Source of the DNA: Ottelia alismoides
Lineage: Eukaryota; Streptophyta; Magnoliopsida; Alismatales; Hydrocharitaceae
Direction: 5' to 3'
DNA length: 64,000 nucleotides
Assembly (NCBI GenBank): GCA_037367405.1
Contig: JAZKJV010002609.1
Coordinates: forward strand, 496,001 to 560,000
This document shows, piece by piece, positions 54,791-64,000 of this stretch. Below the pieces are notes generated by a model that saw only the letters and a program-made list of their open reading frames with translations, ran no database searches and had not been told where the DNA came from. Position 1 is the first letter of the stretch; the number at the start of each line of letters is the position of its first letter. Both the position numbers and the translations under genes were made by a program.

Positions 54791-57700
54791 TCACGCAAAA
54801 TGAATAGGGGCAAGATCAACGACCCGCGGCTCATGATCTAGAAATGGCTTGAGCCGCTGGCCGTTCACTCGGAAGGTACTCTCAGAAGACAACTCGGATA
54901 TGTCGATGCTACCGTTGTCGTGTACCTTCCGAACCAGATAAGGTCCTTTCCATTTGCTCTGTAGCTTCCCTGGAAATAATCTAAGCCTCGCATCAAACAG
55001 CCATACTCTCTGTCCAATCTCAAAATGTTTGTGGCTGATATGTGAATCATGCCACTCCTTGACTTTCTCCTTGTAATGTAGACTGCTTGTGAAAGCTGCA
55101 TCTCTAAGCTCTTCCAGGGCAGCTAGCTCTGCCCTCCTCTGGTCTCCTATACCATCTGGATCCATGAGAATGTCTGTAACTGCCCAGAGTGACTTGTGCC
55201 TCAGCTCAACAGGTAGGTGACAAGGCTTGCCATATACGAGGCGAAAGGGAGATGTACCCAAAGGTGTCTTGAAAGACGTCCTATATGCCCACAAGACCGA
55301 GTCCAAAAGCTGTGACCAGTTCTTTCGGTCAGGGCGGACGACTTTCTGCAGAATCGTCTTGATCTCCCTATTCGACACTTCGGCTAGACCATTCGTCTGT
55401 GGATGATACGGTGTAGCAACGCGATGATCTATGCCGAACTCGCTAGCAAGTGCCTTCACCTGGTCGTTGATGAAGTGAGATCCCCCATCAGAAATCAGAA
55501 CTCGTGGAACCCCGAACCGCGTGATGATATGCTTCCTCAAAAATCTGCAAACTGTCCTCGCATCAGCGGCTCGGGCGGGGATAGCCTCCACCCAACGACT
55601 CACATAATCTACGGCCAACAGAATGTACTCAAATCCCTGACTCTTAGGGAATGGACCCATGAAATCGATGCCCCATGCGTCAAAAACCTCACAGAAGTGA
55701 ATGGGCTGCATCGGCATCATATCACGCTGTCCACAAGTGCCCATCCTCTGACAGTCAGTACACCTCTTCACGAACTCATCAGAGTCCTTGAAGAGGGTAG
55801 GCCACCACAAGCCGGATTGGAGCACTTTCTGTGCCGTTCTCCTCCCAGAATGATGTCCTCCTGCCTCAAGCTTGTGGCAGTAAGTGAGGACGCTATGGTG
55901 TTCCTCCTGAGGAATACACCGACGCCAGACGCTATCCCCTCCTTCGTGGTAAAGGATGGGATCCTCCCAATGGTAAGACTTGGCCTTCGCGAGGAAGGTC
56001 TCAAGCCTCTGCCTGGGCCAATCTTGTGGGACTTTCCCAGCAACGAGAAAGTTCACAATATCGGCATACCATGGGAGTGAGGCGATAGCAAGGATCGCCT
56101 CATCTGGGAAGGTATCTCTGATCGAATCAATCTGCTCTGACTCCTCAGGCTGCTCTAAACGGGATAAATGGTCCGCCACCACATTCTTGACTCCAGGCTT
56201 ATCCTTGATCTCAATGTCGAACTCCTGGAGTAGAAGGATCCATCTGGTCAGTCTGGCCTTGGCATCCTTCTTTGCCATGAGGTACCTGATGGCGGTGTGA
56301 TCTGTGTACAAAGTCACTCGGGATCCAATGATATATGATCTGAATTTATCTAGGGCAAACACTAATGCTAGCATCTCCTTCTCTGTGACCGTGTAATTCC
56401 GCTGGGCGGAATCCAATGTGCGGCTAGCATAGTGTATAGCAAATGGTACTCCATCCCTCCTCTGTCCCAGCACTACGGCAAAATCGGAGGCGTCCGTCAT
56501 GATCTCGAATGGGAGAGACCAATCAGGTGGCTGAAGGACAGGAGCCTCAATCACACATCTCTGGAGAGTAGCAAACGACGAAAGACACTTGTCATCGACA
56601 AGGAACTCGGTGTCTTTCGTCAGGAGGTCAGTCAACGGTCGGGCAATCCTGCTAAAATCCTGAATGAATCTCCTGTAAAATCCAACGTGCCCCAGAAATG
56701 ACCGTAACTGCCTCAGATTGGACGGCGATGTGAGTTTTCTAATGACATCGACCTTGGCCGGATCAACCTCCATGCCCCTGTTGGAGATGATGTGGCCAAG
56801 CACCGTCCCTTGAGTCACCATGAAGTGACTCTTCTCCCAAGATAGCACCAAGTGATACTCAATACATCGCTGGAGTACTCGATCTAGGCAGTCAAGACAA
56901 GAATCAAATCCGTCGCCGTAGATCGAGAAATCATCCATGAAGACCTCAAGACACTCCCCTACCATGTCCGAAAAGATCGACAGCATGCACCTCTGAAAAG
57001 TCGCAGGGGCATTGCATAGCCCGAATGGCATGCGTCGAAAAGCGTATGTGCCGAAGGGACAGGTAAAGGTGGTCTTCTCCTGATCCTCAGGAGCGATGGC
57101 CACTTGGTTGTAGCCCGAGTATCCATCCAAGAAGCAATAATGGCTCTTCCCTGCCAGTCTCTCAATGATCTGGTCAATAAAAGGCAGGGGGAAATGGTCC
57201 TTCTTGGTGGCTTGGTTGAGTCTCCTGTAGTCAACACAAACCCTCCAAGAGGTGGGTACCCGTGTAGCAATCTCCTCCCCCGACTCACTGATCACAGTCG
57301 TGATGCCCGTCTTCTTGGGCACCACATGCAAGGGGCTGACCCACTTGGAGTCGGAAATGGGATAAATAAAACCTGCACCCCACCACTTCGATATTTCCTT
57401 CATGACAACCTCTCTCAGGTTGGGGTTCAGACGCCGCTGGAACTCACGCGACGGCTTCGCCCCATCCTCGAGATAGATGTGGTGGGAGCACACTGATGGA
57501 CTAATCCCATGGAGATCTGCTACGCTCCATCCGATAGCCTTGCGGTTCTTTTCAAGAACCCCCATCAGACGGGATTCCTGCTCTCCAGTCAACTCGGCGG
57601 AGATGATGACTGGGTACATCTCAGGATCGCCCGCAAGGAATCGATACTTCAGCGAAGTAGGGAGTGGCTTCAGCTCTGGAATGCTGGGTGCCGGCAAATC

Positions 57701-60700
57701 TGGCTGTGGAAGGAACTGTGTGAAAGCTGCAAGGTCTGCCAAATCTGCCTGGGAAAGTGAAAGTGTACTCTCGCAAACTGGGTCGGGAGAAGGCGGCTCA
57801 ACTGCACTGTCTCTGCTCTGCTCTGCCTCTACCTCCTCCTCTGTAGGCTCGGGTGGACTCAGGTCTGGCATCTGATCATAACAATCGGCCCAATCAGACT
57901 CTGAATCCGAGGGATCTGTATCAGAATCGGTGGCATCAGTACCACCGGAAAACAAGGTGGCCTCAGCACCACCATCACTAATTACTGTGCTGCGATCGAG
58001 AACCAGCTCTGCTACCGCAACTGTATCCGAACCCAGGTCTGTGCTCTCCAGACTCTCCTCTGCTGTCATCTCTGCATCAGCTGTATCTGAAAGTGAGAGG
58101 GTAGTCTGTGACTCAAGGTCTGCCCAAGCTGCCTCGTCATCTGTGATCACAAAATCACAGTCCTGGTGGATGTCTGGCTCTGCGTCTGTCAGCTGCTCTG
58201 AGTCGGTGCTGGCATCTGAGCGGGATCTAGATCTGGCTCTGTAGTCTTCGACCGTCTCTATTTGTATACTCTCGCCCTGGACGCGAAAGTACACCTTCCC
58301 GCTATCATGATCAGTCACCGCCTTGGCTGTGGCCAAGAACGGACGACCAAGGATGACGGGGGTATCGGTCACTGACTCAGGGATCTCCATGTCCAACACT
58401 ACGAAGTCAACGGGGAATTGCAGACCCTGAATCATGACGATAACGTCGCGTAGCAACCCCTTCGGCCTCTTGACAGATCGATCAGCGAACTGAAGGACTG
58501 TCCTGCTCTGTCTAAGAGTGCCCAACTCGAAGCGGTCGAGAAGGGCTGCCGGAAGTAGGTTGATCGACGATCCGCTATCTAAAAGAGTACGGTCGAACCA
58601 CTGCTCACTAATCTGGCATCTGACATACGGGGCCCCTGCATCTGGCCTCTTGGCTGGCAGTCGGTTCTGGATCGCGAAGCACGTGGCTTTGGTCAGCACA
58701 TGTATCTCTGAAGTGTGGTTCCTCCTCCTCCTCCTGACTGTAGTCCTCTCTCTCAAAGATCTCTGGAGAAGGGGGATGTGCTGCAAAGCCTCCTGGAGGG
58801 TCAGCTGGATGTGGAAGCGATCGATCATGCTCTGGCTGAACTCCTCGAACTCTCTCTTTTTGGTATTTTCTTTCTTCCCCTTCCCCATCTGAAGGGCTCT
58901 AGGAAAGGGGATCACTGGGTCCTTCTCAGATGAAGGACCAGGAAAAGATCTACGTGGTTCAAGGACCGGATCCACACATACAGCATGCACCACAGTGGGA
59001 CCAAAAGAATGTAAACCTTTTCCTTTATTCATCACAGAATCCTGGGATACATGACTATGAGGAAAAACAACATCAGATCTCTCTCTACAAACACCGGTGG
59101 CCTCAGTACCACCACGAGTGGGCTGCTCTGCTGCTGCTGCTGGAAGACGTCTCGCAGCATCAGTACCGCTAACTGGCTCGGCTGCTGCTGGGGTGGCATC
59201 AGTACCACCTCCTGAATCTGGTGAAGTGGCGGCCTCAGTACCGCTGGTGGGATCAGCATCCTCGGTGGCCTCAGTACCTCCGTCATCGACTGGAGCGGCC
59301 TCAGTACCGCTCTCCTCCTCCTCCTGGGGTGCCTCGGGGTGAAGCTCAGCTGAGACGCCGCCGCCTGCTGGGGTCCTACCGCTCCTAAGCGTGGCAAAAT
59401 CAACATCAAACAGATCTGAAGAAGTATCATCAAATGGATCGCTAGGAGTGGCTAACTCAGTATGTACTACCTGCTCAGACTTCCGCTTGAGGTTGTTCGG
59501 ATTCGGTTCTATCTGTGCAGGTATGGCGGCCTTCCCTCTCACCAAGTCCCGCATCTCATGGCGGAACTCATCCATCTCCCGTCGAAAGGTCGCCTGCTGA
59601 TCCGTGAGGAGGCGGGCGATATCATCCAAGGCAGGGCTCTCGTGAGAGCCCGACGGGTAGCCTCTCTGTGGGTGAGGCTGCTGGTACTGCTGTGGGTGAG
59701 AGGGGTAGGACGGAGGGTGCTGCTGGTGCTGGTATCCCGGGTGAGGCTGCTGCTCACGCCTCCAAGACTGTCCCTGCTGATAGGGACGAGGACCATAGGA
59801 CGACTGCTGCTGGTAGACTGGGGGCTGCTGCTGCGGCTGCTGGTGATGGTCTCTCGGCTGGGAGTACTGCCCTCCCTGACCTGACGGCTGCTGCTGGGGC
59901 TGGGCACCACCACTCCCCCACCTGAATCCGGGATGGTCTCGTCGGATCCCAGGCTGGGGACGGTCGTACCAGATCCCGTTGACATCCATCAACGGCTCTG
60001 CATCCAAGGGGGCTGGGGGTAGTACTGCCAACGGCTGATCCGGCTGGTAGACCACCATCTGCATCTCTGGAGATGGTGGGGACTGGTAAGTAGGCTGCGG
60101 CTGCTGGTACGGCTCCGCCTGTACAAGGTGAACCTGTCTAGGCTGCGCTGGGACGCTGGAGCGCTGGGACGAGCTGCTGCTGCTGCCGGAGTCGCCTCGC
60201 GACTGAAGACGGGGCTGAGAAGCCGTCTGTGTCTCCTGGAGACACATGATCTGTGTCTTCAAGTCGCTCAAGACCTGTGCCATCTGATCCATCTGTGCTA
60301 TGCTCTGGCACTGCTTCTTCTCTATCAGCTCCATGCGGTCCAGCTTCTCGCTGATGATGCCCATGTCCGCAGCTGACGACTCTAACTGTGCTGCTGCTGT
60401 GGCTGCTGCGGACGAACTGGAAGGACCTGCATCTACCCGTGCTATCCTCTGGTACTGCACGGGTCCTGGCTGATGTGGCTGGGTCTTCTGCGTGTAGAGG
60501 CGGGTCTGGGACATAACCATGTAGTTCTCCGCCATCTCCTCAAAAATAGCCCAGACCTGGTCATGGTCCTTGGCGAAGTAGGACCCGCCACAAGAAGCGT
60601 TCACCAAGCCCTGTAGCTCTGGTGACAACCCACTGAAAAAACTCTGAACTAAGTTCGGCTTCGTGATATCATGGTGTGGGCATCTGTCCAGGAGCTCTCT

Positions 60701-61651
60701 AAACCTCTCCCAAGCCTCGTGGAACTGCTCGTTGGGGAACATGGAGAAGTTGCTGATCAGGGCCCTTGCCGCGTTCGTCCGCCCGAGTGGATAGTACTTG
60801 TTCAAGTACTCGGTGCGGAGCTGCTCCCATGTGTACACGAATCTCCCCAAATGTTTCAGCCAGGTGGCTGCTCTGTCTGCTAGGGAAAAGGGGAAGGCAA
60901 TCATCCGTATGGTATCCTGGTCCACATGCCTGTCGTGGACAGTACTGCAAATCATGAGAAACTCCTGAAGGTGGAGATGGGGCTCCTCTGTAGCCAGTCC
61001 ATGGAACCGCGGGAGCATCTGCAAGGTGTTCGGGGGGAACTTGAAGTCCCCCACGATGGCTGGAACCACAACCCAATGGTGCATCAAGGTAGATCCGGGG
61101 TTGTGCAACTCCCGCATCGGTCTAGGTGGTCCTGCTCCTCCTGCGGCTGCTGCCGCTGCGGCGGCGGCCGCGGCTGCTGCTGCTGCTGCTGCGGCTCGTG
61201 CCTGTGCCTCATCGGGGTCCTCGGGCTCGCTCTGTGCATCTCTCTCTGCTCTGAGCCTCTCCATCTCACGCCTCATCTCTATCATAAAAGCTCCCTGATC
61301 GCGGAGCTGCTGCTGGACTGTCTCTAACTGTGTGATCAGGGTGGAGTTGATCGCTCCCTGGTCCATTACAAAGTGCTCGGGACGGGAGTGATCGTCAGAA
61401 CTTCCTGCGCCGGCCATCTCAACGTCTGCAAAACCAAATGAGCCCAACTCAGGTGCTGTCAAATGAATAAGTCTCTCCTCGGGCTCATATCTCTCAGGTC
61501 GGTCAGAAAGGGGGTCGAGGGGGAACAGGGTGGAATCGTACTCGGGCTCGGAGAGCGGGTCTGAGCTCTCGCGAGCCAACCTAGATGATGAGGTAGACGC
61601 GCCCGAAAGCGGTGCAGCCAAAGGCTGCCTAAGAGATCGTCTACCCATCAT
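54791..61651 (-). CDS. gag-pol: Gag-pol polyprotein, Athila clade (2286 aa, intact)
   Basis: One uninterrupted frame. Residues of about 150-170 are a poly-Ala run (GCN repeats). Gag core starts near 210 (PRFHGLATEEPH). A Gln/Pro/Tyr-rich region lies near 480-680, with no CCHC knuckle. LRSGR near 757 is typical of Athila. Protease DSGSSINLLP is near 1024, RT FMDDF near 1571 and RNase H TDASDF near 1722. The integrase zinc region with HH and CTDC lies near 1930-1970, and the catalytic core GIDFMGPF, SDGGSHF and GLAEVSNREIK ends near 2092 with a D-35-E spacing. It ends FLDHEPRVVDLAPIHFA and has no chromodomain. All catalytic motifs are present, so the protein may be functional. Gag and pol share one frame, so no frameshift is needed. 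Start taken at MMGRRSL, the first ATG of the frame. Confidence 0.95.
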   Translation of the reverse strand: MMGRRSLRQPLAAPLSGASTSSSRLARESSDPLSEPEYDSTLFPLDPLSDRPERYEPEERLIHLTAPELGSFGFADVEMAGAGSSDDHSRPEHFVMDQGAINSTLITQLETVQQQLRDQGAFMIEMRREMERLRAERDAQSEPEDPDEAQARAAAAAAAAAAAAAAAAAAGGAGPPRPMRELHNPGSTLMHHWVVVPAIVGDFKFPPNTLQMLPRFHGLATEEPHLHLQEFLMICSTVHDRHVDQDTIRMIAFPFSLADRAATWLKHLGRFVYTWEQLRTEYLNKYYPLGRTNAARALISNFSMFPNEQFHEAWERFRELLDRCPHHDITKPNLVQSFFSGLSPELQGLVNASCGGSYFAKDHDQVWAIFEEMAENYMVMSQTRLYTQKTQPHQPGPVQYQRIARVDAGPSSSSAAATAAAQLESSAADMGIISEKLDRMELIEKKQCQSIAQMDQMAQVLSDLKTQIMCLQETQTASQPRLQSRGDSGSSSSSSQRSSVPAQPRQVHLVQAEPYQQPQPTYQSPPSPEMQMVVYQPDQPLAVLPPAPLDAEPLMDVNGIWYDRPQPGIRRDHPGFRWGSGGAQPQQQPSGQGGQYSQPRDHHQQPQQQPPVYQQQSSYGPRPYQQGQSWRREQQPHPGYQHQQHPPSYPSHPQQYQQPHPQRGYPSGSHESPALDDIARLLTDQQATFRREMDEFRHEMRDLVRGKAAIPAQIEPNPNNLKRKSEQVVHTELATPSDPFDDTSSDLFDVDFATLRSGRTPAGGGVSAELHPEAPQEEEESGTEAAPVDDGGTEATEDADPTSGTEAATSPDSGGGTDATPAAAEPVSGTDAARRLPAAAAEQPTRGGTEATGVCRERSDVVFPHSHVSQDSVMNKGKGLHSFGPTVVHAVCVDPVLEPRRSFPGPSSEKDPVIPFPRALQMGKGKKENTKKREFEEFSQSMIDRFHIQLTLQEALQHIPLLQRSLRERTTVRRRRRNHTSEIHVLTKATCFAIQNRLPAKRPDAGAPYVRCQISEQWFDRTLLDSGSSINLLPAALLDRFELGTLRQSRTVLQFADRSVKRPKGLLRDVIVMIQGLQFPVDFVVLDMEIPESVTDTPVILGRPFLATAKAVTDHDSGKVYFRVQGESIQIETVEDYRARSRSRSDASTDSEQLTDAEPDIHQDCDFVITDDEAAWADLESQTTLSLSDTADAEMTAEESLESTDLGSDTVAVAELVLDRSTVISDGGAEATLFSGGTDATDSDTDPSDSESDWADCYDQMPDLSPPEPTEEEVEAEQSRDSAVEPPSPDPVCESTLSLSQADLADLAAFTQFLPQPDLPAPSIPELKPLPTSLKYRFLAGDPEMYPVIISAELTGEQESRLMGVLEKNRKAIGWSVADLHGISPSVCSHHIYLEDGAKPSREFQRRLNPNLREVVMKEISKWWGAGFIYPISDSKWVSPLHVVPKKTGITTVISESGEEIATRVPTSWRVCVDYRRLNQATKKDHFPLPFIDQIIERLAGKSHYCFLDGYSGYNQVAIAPEDQEKTTFTCPFGTYAFRRMPFGLCNAPATFQRCMLSIFSDMVGECLEVFMDDFSIYGDGFDSCLDCLDRVLQRCIEYHLVLSWEKSHFMVTQGTVLGHIISNRGMEVDPAKVDVIRKLTSPSNLRQLRSFLGHVGFYRRFIQDFSRIARPLTDLLTKDTEFLVDDKCLSSFATLQRCVIEAPVLQPPDWSLPFEIMTDASDFAVVLGQRRDGVPFAIHYASRTLDSAQRNYTVTEKEMLALVFALDKFRSYIIGSRVTLYTDHTAIRYLMAKKDAKARLTRWILLLQEFDIEIKDKPGVKNVVADHLSRLEQPEESEQIDSIRDTFPDEAILAIASLPWYADIVNFLVAGKVPQDWPRQRLETFLAKAKSYHWEDPILYHEGGDSVWRRCIPQEEHHSVLTYCHKLEAGGHHSGRRTAQKVLQSGLWWPTLFKDSDEFVKRCTDCQRMGTCGQRDMMPMQPIHFCEVFDAWGIDFMGPFPKSQGFEYILLAVDYVSRWVEAIPARAADARTVCRFLRKHIITRFGVPRVLISDGGSHFINDQVKALASEFGIDHRVATPYHPQTNGLAEVSNREIKTILQKVVRPDRKNWSQLLDSVLWAYRTSFKTPLGTSPFRLVYGKPCHLPVELRHKSLWAVTDILMDPDGIGDQRRAELAALEELRDAAFTSSLHYKEKVKEWHDSHISHKHFEIGQRVWLFDARLRLFPGKLQSKWKGPYLVRKVHDNGSIDISELSSESTFRVNGQRLKPFLDHEPRVVDLAPIHFA

Positions 61652-63283
61652 CTCGATCTGGCGAGTAGGGCGGATGAGATCTGGAAAAACTATGATCGAA
61701 AAACAAACCCCCGGTTCACCAACGCAACGCGAGCTGAAGACCGTGAAAGTTCGGTCAAATTATCTTGTCGATTTTATTTTGGTGAACAATCAAGATAGCA
61801 GAGCGATTACGTGACCTGTTGGGAACCCGATGCTCCCAAGAGACTGGCCCAATCCTAAAGCTAGATCTTTCCCAGCCAGTACAAGTTGCGGACCGTTTAC
61901 CGGCTATCAGATCAACCTGCTCTGTTAAGGATGTCACGGCCCGCTTTACCGGGTACCGGAGAGATCCTCACTGGAGAACGACTAACTCTAAGACTAGTAG
62001 TCTAACGGAAGTTCAGGCGTGGCTCTATCCTAGTGTGCGGGTCACTCTCTCGCTCAAGCAAACCAAACAATGAGGGGGTTGCTCTCCCAAGATAGAATTT
62101 TTAGGGTGAGCGTGTTTTAAGGTCAATAGTCTTAACAGTCCCAATTTTATGGTTACACTTTTTTAGGTATTTTTCAAATCAAACAAAACGCCTAACGAAT
62201 TTTTCGGTTTCTCCTGGTTGTTAAGTCCAAAATCGAGGGGAGAAGACGAAAAAGCCGATGCACGAAAAATCAATGATGCATGCAGAGTCAGAAATGCGTA
62301 CCTGCCGCCAGCTCTCTACATGCAAAGTGATCCGCGCATAAAATAAAGACAGAAAATAAACTAAACTATATGATGCAATGGTAGAAAGCCGAGTCCTAAG
62401 ACAAGCAACTTCTATTGATCGTGAAGAACAATAGTTAGCTAACCGAATCGAGTCCGGAGTCCGATCTTGGGAGTCACTCGGTGCCCGCCACAACGGGTCC
62501 TGCCAGCGCTGTATGTGACTCCTAACGGCACGTGGTCTCAAATCCAATTAAACTAACTTTTTTAGTGAATTTTAGTAAGGTCCAATTACGTTCTATAGGA
62601 ACAGATATTCTATTAAGTGTTGGGCCTTAGAAATCTTACGTCACAATCAACAAAAAAAATCCTATGTCTAGGGGCTCGAGCAAAACCGTGAAAAATCCGG
62701 AAAATGATAGTAAGAAATAAAAAAGAAAAGCCGCGTAAAAAGCCGCGAAAATCCGAGGGGTCCTAATGGGTCCCCCGAGCACGCCGGTGCTCGGCGAAAC
62801 AGACCCGCTACGATCTAAGTCTAACAGTCCAAGTCCATAGTTAGAGGCCTGTATTATTACAATTAGTAATAAATGAATGAATAAAACTATCCTACTGCCT
62901 CACTCCACTCAACTCTCTCCTCTCGCTCTCTCCTGCGGCTTCGTAGAGAAGGAAGCCGCCTCCGAGTCTCGCGGCTGCACCGGCTCCTCGAAAGTTGCCT
63001 CCGCGGTCCTCGGGCCCTCGCAAGAAAAGAAAGAAAGTGGTCAGACCAATAAAATAATCAAATAATAAATGAAAAATAAAAATGAGGATATATGTGCAAA
63101 AATAGAAATAAAATAACCACACAAAAAATAAAACAAAAATAAAAAGAAAAGAAAATAAAAATAAAGCAAAATAAAACAAAAAGAAAATAAATACAAAAGC
63201 CGCGAAAAGCCGCGAGCTCCGAAGAGCCGCGAAAATCCGCGAAAACAAAAACGAAAAAAATAAAAACACTACTAAGCCGTGCT
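61652..63283 (-). other. 5' leader of Ath-3
   Basis: 1.6 kb without a credible gene. An A-rich stretch (about 63040-63270) lies next to the primer site. Confidence 0.6.
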
Positions 63284-63300
63284 CCCCGGCAACGGTGCCA
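63284..63300 (-). other. Primer-binding site, tRNA-Asp type (Ath-3)
   Basis: Minus strand TGGCACCGTTGCCGGGG, one mismatch from the tRNA-Asp complement, three bases from the LTR end. Confidence 0.85.
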
Positions 63301-63303
63301 TTC

Positions 63304-64000
63304 TGATAACACGAGATTCCCTAAGACCCGGGTGAAGGTAATGAAACAAGGGTCGTTGCGACCCGGATCTCAGGAGATGTGTCAATCAAGAAAAAAGAAT
63401 CGAACCGCGAAACGAATCGAAAATCAAACAAAGCAAATCAAGCGGTCCTAGCTATGTGATTAACCTGGTATAGCTCCCAGGGTCGAACACAAGGAGCACG
63501 GATTGGCCTAGGGCCTACGAAGTAGTGAAAAATGAAATAAAAATAAAAGAAAATGTTTTTTTAGTGGTTTTTATGAATTTTTATATTTTTTGGATTTTCA
63601 AATTATAAAGAAAATAAAAGAAAGTAAAATCTAGGCAACTTCAACAATTTATTAAACACACCAAAAATAATGCAAAAATTAAGGAAAAATTGTTTTTATG
63701 TTTTTTAGGTTTTTAAGTGTTTTTGGTGAATTTTTGGTAATTTTCTAATGGGTAGATTGTTTTCTAAAAATCAAACAGTGCGAAAAATGAAAGGTACTGT
63801 CCAGCAAGGCTTAAGACCCAAAAATAAAATATTTAAGGATCTCGAAGAACCCTGGAGGTAATTTTCCTGTAATCTAGAAAGAATAAGGAAAATTCAGGCA
63901 CCCTAAGTATTGTTTTTGGATTTTTAGATTAATTTTTATAATTTTTATGAGTTTTTAAGGGTTTTTCAATTTTTAGGGTTTTTAGACAATGAAAAATAGC
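63304..64000 (-). repeat. 5' LTR of Ath-3 (partial)
   Basis: Matches 49241-49940 with about six differences and runs off the window. Confidence 0.92.

Larger units (their letters stand above)
49241..64000 (-). mobile_element. Ath-3: coding-complete Athila-clade LTR retrotransposon (right LTR incomplete)
   Basis: Minus strand: 5' LTR (from beyond 64000 to 63304), primer site (63300-63284), leader, one 2286-codon gag-pol frame, a 2.1-kb 3' noncoding region with four PPT-like hairpins, polypurine tract and 3' LTR (52703-49241). The two LTRs differ at about six of 697 comparable bases by eye. No env-like ORF follows integrase. It is the only LTR element here with intact enzymes. Confidence 0.92.

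Noticed and set aside
61130..61200. GCN trinucleotide run in the Ath-3 gag as an assembly fault
   Set aside because: It is in frame, coding for poly-Ala, and the 2286-codon frame remains open through it.
1..64000. CRISPR arrays, operons or bacterial features
   Set aside because: The repeats present are LTRs, telomere-like arrays and hairpins of plant retroelements. None has a repeat-spacer pattern.

Overview
This is plant nuclear DNA made almost entirely of retroelements. The reasons are TTTAGGG-type (plant telomere) repeats, Athila-clade Ty3/gypsy elements with a tRNA-Asp-type primer site, and L1-clade LINEs with plant-style DUF4283/CCHC ORF1 proteins and an RNase H at the end of ORF2. I cannot name the species, and I see no convincing host gene, tRNA or rRNA. 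Element names used below are my own: Ath-1 to Ath-3 for LTR elements, LE1 to LE8 for LINE-type elements.

Layout. 1-11415: Ath-1, a minus-strand Athila-like element with 3.5-kb LTRs (left LTR cut by the window edge). Its internal region codes only for a gag-like protein and a defective protease. 11416-13515: LE1, a LINE-type fragment that abuts or was cut by Ath-1. 13516-15380: AT-rich sequence I cannot assign. 15380-38463: LE2 to LE6, all on the minus strand and head to tail; from LE2 onward they are separated by telomere-like arrays. 38464-43736: Ath-2, a rearranged plus-strand Athila-like element inserted in LE6. 43737-48950: telomere-like array, LE7, array, LE8, again all minus strand. 49241-64000: Ath-3, an Athila-clade element with an intact 2286-codon gag-pol frame; its right LTR runs off the window.

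The most unusual part is 11416-48950. Six element 3' ends are joined, through a short A tract, directly to CCCTAAA-type repeats, and the next element's 5' end abuts the other side of each array for five of the six arrays. The sixth array starts at a broken LTR. The 3' ends can form an H-type pseudoknot with compensatory changes. One element (LE3) is a full LINE (ORF1, EN-RT-RNase H ORF2) that also carries two more DUF4283-type ORFs after ORF2. Four to five others (LE2, LE4, LE5, probably LE1 and LE6) keep ORF1 but have a single unrecognised ORF ('ORF-X') in place of ORF2. A hairpin of about 75 bp, found nine times with covarying stems, separates the ORFs in both kinds. Each downstream ORF is preceded by a TATA-like box. 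I read this as a family of LINEs, plus non-autonomous partners with gene cassettes, that attached to or targeted telomeric repeats. Almost all copies are now broken by stops and frameshifts.

The LTR elements look younger: the Ath-1 and Ath-3 LTR pairs are nearly identical. Ath-1, which lacks RT and integrase, shares with Ath-3 the primer site, polypurine tract, LTR ends and a 3' noncoding region with four PPT-like hairpins. Ath-3-type enzymes could therefore have mobilised it (inference).
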